Source: a virus
IMG/VR virus record: IMGVR_UViG_3300010354_000527
Location: 1 to 26,591 of that record
DNA length: 26,591 nucleotides
Direction: 5' to 3' (one strand)
Positions within the stretch are counted from its first letter, which is position 1, and every line of letters starts with the position of its first letter. The position numbers were made by a program, and so were the translations under genes. Positions 23,901 to 26,591 of the stretch are shown piece after piece. Below the pieces are notes generated by a model, which ran no database searches, was not told where the DNA came from, and saw only the letters and a list, made by a program, of their open reading frames with translations.

Positions 23901-26591
23901 CGGATCATCATCGACTACGTTCGGTGTATCTGTCTTTGGGGGAGATCTTATGGTGAGTGGAACTCTAGAGACACACACAATAAGAAACTTCTCCACAAAC
24001 AACACGACTACGTCGCTTGCTTTAAGCGGTTCCACGTCAGGAACTACTCAGACAGGCAAAGGAATAGCACTAGTAGCTGCTGTTGGTGGAAGCAGCGTTG
24101 GAGGTGGCAATATATCAGTGACAGCAGGAGCCGGAACAGGTACCAGCTCTCCTGGTGGATCCGTCACAGTGACAGCAGGAGCCGGAACAGGTACCAGCTC
24201 TACGGGCGGGTCAGTTACGGTGACAGCAGGAAACACGAGCACCGTCGCGGCGGCAGGCTCCATAACTCTCTCGGCTGGCGACACAACTTCAACGGGAGCA
24301 ACGGCAAACGCCGGCAGCATAACGCTGAATGCAGGATCTCTGTCAAGCACGGCGAGCGGATCAGCAGGAAACATCTCTCTTACGACTGGTGCTGCTGCAG
24401 GTTCTGTTGCAACACCAGGAAATATAACACTGACTGCTCAGAGAGGCAGAGTGATAGTCAGGAGAGCATCAACCGCTGTCACAGTAGGGTCAGACGTCTT
24501 CATGTACGTGACTGGAACTATTGGAGGAAATGATAGAACAGTCTTTGCTGGGGACGTGAGGATTAGTGGTTCCCTCTTCACAGGAACAGGGTCTATTGAG
24601 ATAAATGAGAGCGAAGTCATAATCGGCACAGCTTCTCCACAAAATTCTGCCAAAGTTAGACTTACGAGGACCGATCAAGGCGATCTTATGTTCTACGATT
24701 GGTTCAATCCATTAGGAAAGTCGCTCAGCAACCTCACGTCATCACAAGCTCCAAACAACGCTTCCTATCTCGTCCTAAATGCAGATAGCTTGCTGACGAA
24801 TGAAAGAGTTTTCACTACAGGCATAGGACTATCATCTGTCAACGCAGGTCCGGGTAACAATTACACACTGTCCATCAACGACTCCGTCGTCGCGACAGTT
24901 TCCGGGACCACATTCACAGGTCCCGTAACATTCAATCAAGGATTTAGTGGATCTTTAACAAATTTACAGAATGGTTCTTCCTATCTTGTAGCAGGCAACA
25001 ATGTCACTATCACGACAGGATCGAACGGTCAAGTGACAATAGCGTCAAGCGCGCCCCCAGGAACAGTTAGCGGCACAGGTACGGCAAACTACGTACCCCT
25101 GTGGTCAGGAGCTAACTCTCTTGTAAACACAAGTATCATCTATAATATTGGAAACTCAGTTGGAATAGGAACAACGGAGACCAACGGAAACACCCTTTCA
25201 GTAAACGGGACAACTGCAATAACGGGGTCCATCCTACCAGGTCAGAATTTAAATCACGATATTGGATCGTCCACAAAATCTTGGCGTGACTTGTACGCAA
25301 GAACAGGATCTTTCAGCGGAGACATGATCATTTCAGGAGACTTGAGAGTGATGGGTACGTCGTCCATCATCAACTCTGAAGTTGTCAACATCAAGGACAA
25401 CGCGATCCTCCTCAACGCAGGCCCGTCTCCGATCAACTTCGGTGGCGTCTACGTGGCGGACACGACCGCCAACACGACGGGATCGATCATCTGGGACACA
25501 TCAACAGATAGATGGAAGGCAGGCCTCGTAGGAAACGAGACGAACGTGGTCCTCACGGGATCGACGGATAATCTCTACAATAAGACGATACCGATCACGG
25601 GTTCTGATTTAAACAATATTTCTGGTGGGACTTCTGGGGGCGTGGGATACTTCGACACCTCCACCAATCTCAAGTCGACGACTGCAGGAACTTCTGGTCA
25701 GCTGCTGCAATCCGCCGGTTCAAGTGTGCCCACGTGGGTTAACTTCGGCACATTGATGAGTGGAAGTTCGGTGATCACAGGAAGCGGTACATCAGGTTAC
25801 CTCTCGAAGTTCACAAGCGGAAATGCTTTGGCCAACAGCAATATGTTCGACGACGGAACGAACGTCGGAATCGGAACGACAGCATCACTAACCAGAAAAT
25901 TCAATGTACAAGGTACAGGTTACTTCAGCAGTGATGTTACTGTAAACTCTCTCATAAACACAACAAAAATAGGATCTTTGGATCTAATAAACTCCGACTT
26001 CAGAATCGGAACTTACTCCTCGAGAGACATAATTTTCGGTCAAGGATCCGGAGGCACGGAGTTCGGAAGATTCCTATCAAGTGGTCTCCTCGCCGTCACA
26101 GGGTCTTTGGAGCCTGGAAACGATCTTCAGTACAATCTTGGATCTACGTCTAAGAGGTGGCTAAATGTGTATGCTGCAAACATCAGCGGATCCCTCACAG
26201 GAAGTAATCTCACAGCAGGTCAGGTTGTCGTAGTCGGAACTGGCGGGGTCCTTAGCGGTTCTAACAACTTCTGGTGGGACAATACGAATGGAAGAGTGGG
26301 GGTTGGAACTTCGTCTTCTCTCACCGCCAGGCTATATGTCACAGGATCCTCTTCGGCGCCGGCTCTTGTGGTTCGGTCTGCCCTCTCATCCTCAAACTAC
26401 CCGTCGACAGAATTCCTGGATGATGCTGGTAACTCGCTGTTCGTGCTGAGCGGAAGCGGCAACATCGGAATTGGAACGAATCCTGGGTCAGGAAAAGTTA
26501 TAGTTTCTGGAAGCATTACCAGTGCTGGCAGTGGTTACGCAAGCGCCACTTATAGACAAGTTGCATTGACTGGTGGCACTGGCTCCGGCGC
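20968..26591 (+). CDS. Giant modular tail fibre, 3' partial
   Basis: Starting at ATG 20968, the frame stays open to the window edge: 1874 full codons without a stop, so the protein exceeds 1874 residues. In order I see: a beta-rich head (to about residue 150), 17 collagen-like Gly-x-y triplets (21442-21594), a repeat array of 35- and 41-residue units (21712-22434), a [11 protein letters not shown]...VGIGT module, an aromatic YGI/YGLY repeat domain (22999-23487), single repeat copies, a GxVTVTAG beta-helix (24100-24441), a further 41+35 pair, and more VGIGT modules (near 25153, 25861, 26299 and 26464) with D-L/I-G-S-S-x-x-x-W motifs at 23602, 25255 and 26131. These features are typical of trimeric phage fibres, and fibres with them usually end in an intramolecular chaperone (peptidase S74) domain, which would lie beyond the window. 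Role: host receptor contact. Confidence 0.85.
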   Translation, partial: MTIAKNSNDALIYVTEAGKLRRTVVASDLQVGFPGSPGELQITGKLVQSVKPVTVSPGQSVTFSGEVSILTLSINGSGSGTVTVVLPNKSKIGHTCFIKDVDGKASTHNIVVKTSDPNVKIDGNTTKILTSNYESIILAWTGSSWSSLGNSSSGGGGVGPTGPAGPTGPTGPAGPKGATGAAGAAGATGATGAAGATGAVGPTGPTGPVGGSDTQVVFNDGGAAAGSAGLTYNKITQALTGTYVVATTGFTGSLTKLVDGTSYLIAGNNIVISTGSIGNVTISTSGIASNSAQFLTLALDGGLTSERVFTAGTGLSGVDSGANGNYTLSINDSVVATVSGTTFTGATRHSAGLSGSLTNLTDGTSYLLAGSNVAISTGSNGSVTISAPNLAPSTSAFVTIGNDSNLSNERSLTSGTGVNVTDGGPNNTVTLSINDSVVATISGSTFTGAVKFNQGLSGSLTNLNDGTSYLIAGGNMVVTTGSNGSVTLSTINSGSVLGTGTQNYVTKFTTQDTIGNSSIYDNGSGVSVNTTTVAASLLVSGSSTTAYPSFVVRSGVTSSVASVLDVQDVNSISRLFVSSSGQVGIGTNSPSGSAVFTVQGNSFFGNKNSSIALTDPNYPKKFVVNNTISDGDFGNFGSVGALIGNNAEGTDNTKSTYGLISSLIVPSGTVYTGAGGGGIYSGYFYATANNTGSAPNPTFSWLAGVYGTAYGSNDLTMGSRLLGGYFQGTYNGLGGYTGGNPDSHGVFGSQNFSTARGGTHSNVGGIYTGATISSASTTANVYGIRAYASLAGNGSVITSAYGAWLQMTKSAGTVTNSYGLYINDVSSIGTTSYAIYSVGGQSYHAGNVGIGTSAFTSKLAVNGTTTAYGLVQPGTNNTYDLGSSPGNFWKTVFATNLTGSLTRLSDGTSYLIAGNNISITTGSSGAVTISNSAPIFYQWNELSPSPRLNTTASVSIAGTLGSSYAAQSAGTDVFFFVSGSSSTTFGVSVFGGDLMVSGTLETHTIRNFSTNNTTTSLALSGSTSGTTQTGKGIALVAAVGGSSVGGGNISVTAGAGTGTSSPGGSVTVTAGAGTGTSSTGGSVTVTAGNTSTVAAAGSITLSAGDTTSTGATANAGSITLNAGSLSSTASGSAGNISLTTGAAAGSVATPGNITLTAQRGRVIVRRASTAVTVGSDVFMYVTGTIGGNDRTVFAGDVRISGSLFTGTGSIEINESEVIIGTASPQNSAKVRLTRTDQGDLMFYDWFNPLGKSLSNLTSSQAPNNASYLVLNADSLLTNERVFTTGIGLSSVNAGPGNNYTLSINDSVVATVSGTTFTGPVTFNQGFSGSLTNLQNGSSYLVAGNNVTITTGSNGQVTIASSAPPGTVSGTGTANYVPLWSGANSLVNTSIIYNIGNSVGIGTTETNGNTLSVNGTTAITGSILPGQNLNHDIGSSTKSWRDLYARTGSFSGDMIISGDLRVMGTSSIINSEVVNIKDNAILLNAGPSPINFGGVYVADTTANTTGSIIWDTSTDRWKAGLVGNETNVVLTGSTDNLYNKTIPITGSDLNNISGGTSGGVGYFDTSTNLKSTTAGTSGQLLQSAGSSVPTWVNFGTLMSGSSVITGSGTSGYLSKFTSGNALANSNMFDDGTNVGIGTTASLTRKFNVQGTGYFSSDVTVNSLINTTKIGSLDLINSDFRIGTYSSRDIIFGQGSGGTEFGRFLSSGLLAVTGSLEPGNDLQYNLGSTSKRWLNVYAANISGSLTGSNLTAGQVVVVGTGGVLSGSNNFWWDNTNGRVGVGTSSSLTARLYVTGSSSAPALVVRSALSSSNYPSTEFLDDAGNSLFVLSGSGNIGIGTNPGSGKVIVSGSITSAGSGYASATYRQVALTGGTGSG
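21442..21594 (+). repeat. Collagen-like Gly-x-y region of the fibre
   Basis: Seventeen uninterrupted Gly-x-y triplets: GPT/GPA first, GPK once, then GAT/GAA, and GPT again. Such stretches form triple helices in phage fibres and mark the shaft after the head domain. The DNA is G+C-rich and repetitive (GGNGCNACG patterns), unlike the A+T-rich genes upstream. Confidence 0.9.
21712..21816 (+). repeat. Fibre 35-residue repeat, copy 1
   Basis: Copy 1: [20 protein letters not shown] then a strand ending NVTIS. Shared core: G-S-L-T-x-L-x-D-G-T-S-Y-L-x-A-G-x-N, T-G-S, V-T-I/L-S/A. All five copies are exactly 105 nt. Confidence 0.85.
21880..22002 (+). repeat. Fibre 41-residue repeat, copy 1
   Basis: From [12 protein letters not shown] to SINDSVVAT and SGTTFTG; 123 nt, followed after 18 nt by the next 35-residue unit. 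Confidence 0.85.
22021..22125 (+). repeat. Fibre 35-residue repeat, copy 2
   Basis: [20 protein letters not shown] and a strand ending SVTIS. It begins exactly 309 nt (103 residues) after copy 1. Confidence 0.85.
22189..22311 (+). repeat. Fibre 41-residue repeat, copy 2
   Basis: From [12 protein letters not shown] to SINDSVVAT and SGSTFTG; again 123 nt and 18 nt before the next 35-residue unit. Confidence 0.85.
22330..22434 (+). repeat. Fibre 35-residue repeat, copy 3
   Basis: [20 protein letters not shown] and a strand ending SVTLS; 309 nt after copy 2. The regular array stops here and unrelated modules follow. Confidence 0.85.
22999..23487 (+). repeat. Fibre aromatic repeat domain (GIY/GVY/YGLY)
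   Basis: Short Gly-aromatic strands recur about every 15-25 residues ([69 protein letters not shown]), as in a beta-helical fibre shaft. It ends just before a VGIGT module. Confidence 0.7.
23653..23757 (+). repeat. Fibre 35-residue repeat, copy 4
   Basis: [20 protein letters not shown] and a strand ending AVTIS. An isolated copy, about 1.2 kb after copy 3, following a YDLGSS motif at 23602. Confidence 0.85.
24100..24441 (+). repeat. Fibre GxVTVTAG beta-helical repeats with a 51-nt tandem DNA repeat
   Basis: About seven rungs of G-x-I/V-x-V/L-x-A/T-G type (ISVTAG, VTVTAG twice, ITLSAG, ITLNAG, ISLTTG, ITLTAQ). At the DNA level a 33-nt sequence beginning GTGACAGCAGGAGCC recurs identically at 24118 and 24169 and its first 12 nt again at 24220, a 51-nt (17-residue) period. 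Confidence 0.8.
24799..24921 (+). repeat. Fibre 41-residue repeat, copy 3
   Basis: From [12 protein letters not shown] to SINDSVVAT and SGTTFTG; 123 nt, and 18 nt before the fifth 35-residue copy, the same spacing as in the main array. Confidence 0.85.
24940..25044 (+). repeat. Fibre 35-residue repeat, copy 5
   Basis: [20 protein letters not shown] and a strand ending QVTIA. It is followed by an SGTGTANYV...VGIGT module, as copy 3 is followed by GTGTQNYV. Confidence 0.85.

Noticed and set aside
24048-24374. 108-residue minus-strand open frame rich in Pro and Val
   Set aside because: Antisense shadow of the GxVTVTAG repeats of the fibre.
21436-25044. CRISPR-like or intergenic repeat array
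   Set aside because: The repeats are in frame, protein-coding, and differ in codons; there are no short spacers with identical direct repeats.
1-26591. Stop-codon recoding, which occurs in some large phages
   Set aside because: TAA, TAG and TGA all end genes at sensible places, several overlapping the next start; no gene has an in-frame stop needing read-through.

Overview
This window reads as the tail and baseplate region of a large tailed DNA phage (a myovirus of the T4 superfamily, plausibly jumbo-sized). Anchors recognisable from sequence are a gp55-type late sigma factor, a gp5-like hub protein without lysozyme, gp25, gp6 and a gp7-like wedge protein, then long peripheral tail proteins and a giant modular fibre that runs off the right edge. 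The host cannot be told from the sequence. All genes use standard-code stops (TAA, TAG and TGA all occur) and are packed with 1-46 nt gaps or 1-12 nt overlaps. The largest intergenic space is 81 bp, so no stretch over 300 bp lacks a gene. I see no tRNA, CRISPR array, insertion sequence or attachment site.

Layout. 3-566: the 3' part of a PD-(D/E)XK (RecB/Cas4-like) nuclease, clearly richer in G+C than what follows. 612-3073: two tandem, paralogous-looking GT-B glycosyltransferases joined by an ATGA overlap. 3070-4576: a small TTG-started membrane protein, a gp55-like late sigma factor with an extra C-terminal part, and a helical protein that may be the small terminase subunit (gp16-like). 4578-6008: the gp5-like hub protein. 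6001-6273: one small gene on the opposite strand, tail-to-tail with the hub gene. 6274-6354: a divergent gap with a TATAAAATA box resembling a T4 late promoter. 6355-20966: gp25, gp6, a DNRLRE-like protein, a gp7-like protein carrying two concanavalin/LamG-like domains, and four peripheral virion proteins, two of them with adhesion-like beta-sandwich domains. 20968-26591 (open): a fibre of at least 1874 codons made of a collagen-like stretch, five 35-residue repeats, three 41-residue repeats, beta-helical repeats and several VGIGT modules.

How it fits together. The late sigma factor would direct transcription of the virion genes. Gp5-like, gp25, gp6 and gp7-like would build the baseplate hub and wedges. 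The proteins after gp7 would form its periphery and bind the fibre. The abundance of carbohydrate-binding-like folds suggests a virion adapted to glycan surfaces. The two glycosyltransferases could modify virion proteins, phage DNA or host surface sugars; nothing here decides which. I do not see a convincing new enzymatic system. The most distinctive points are the extended gp55, the lectin-like domains built into the wedge protein, the isolated minus-strand gene, and the exactly spaced 103-residue repeat period of the fibre that is interrupted by unrelated modules.
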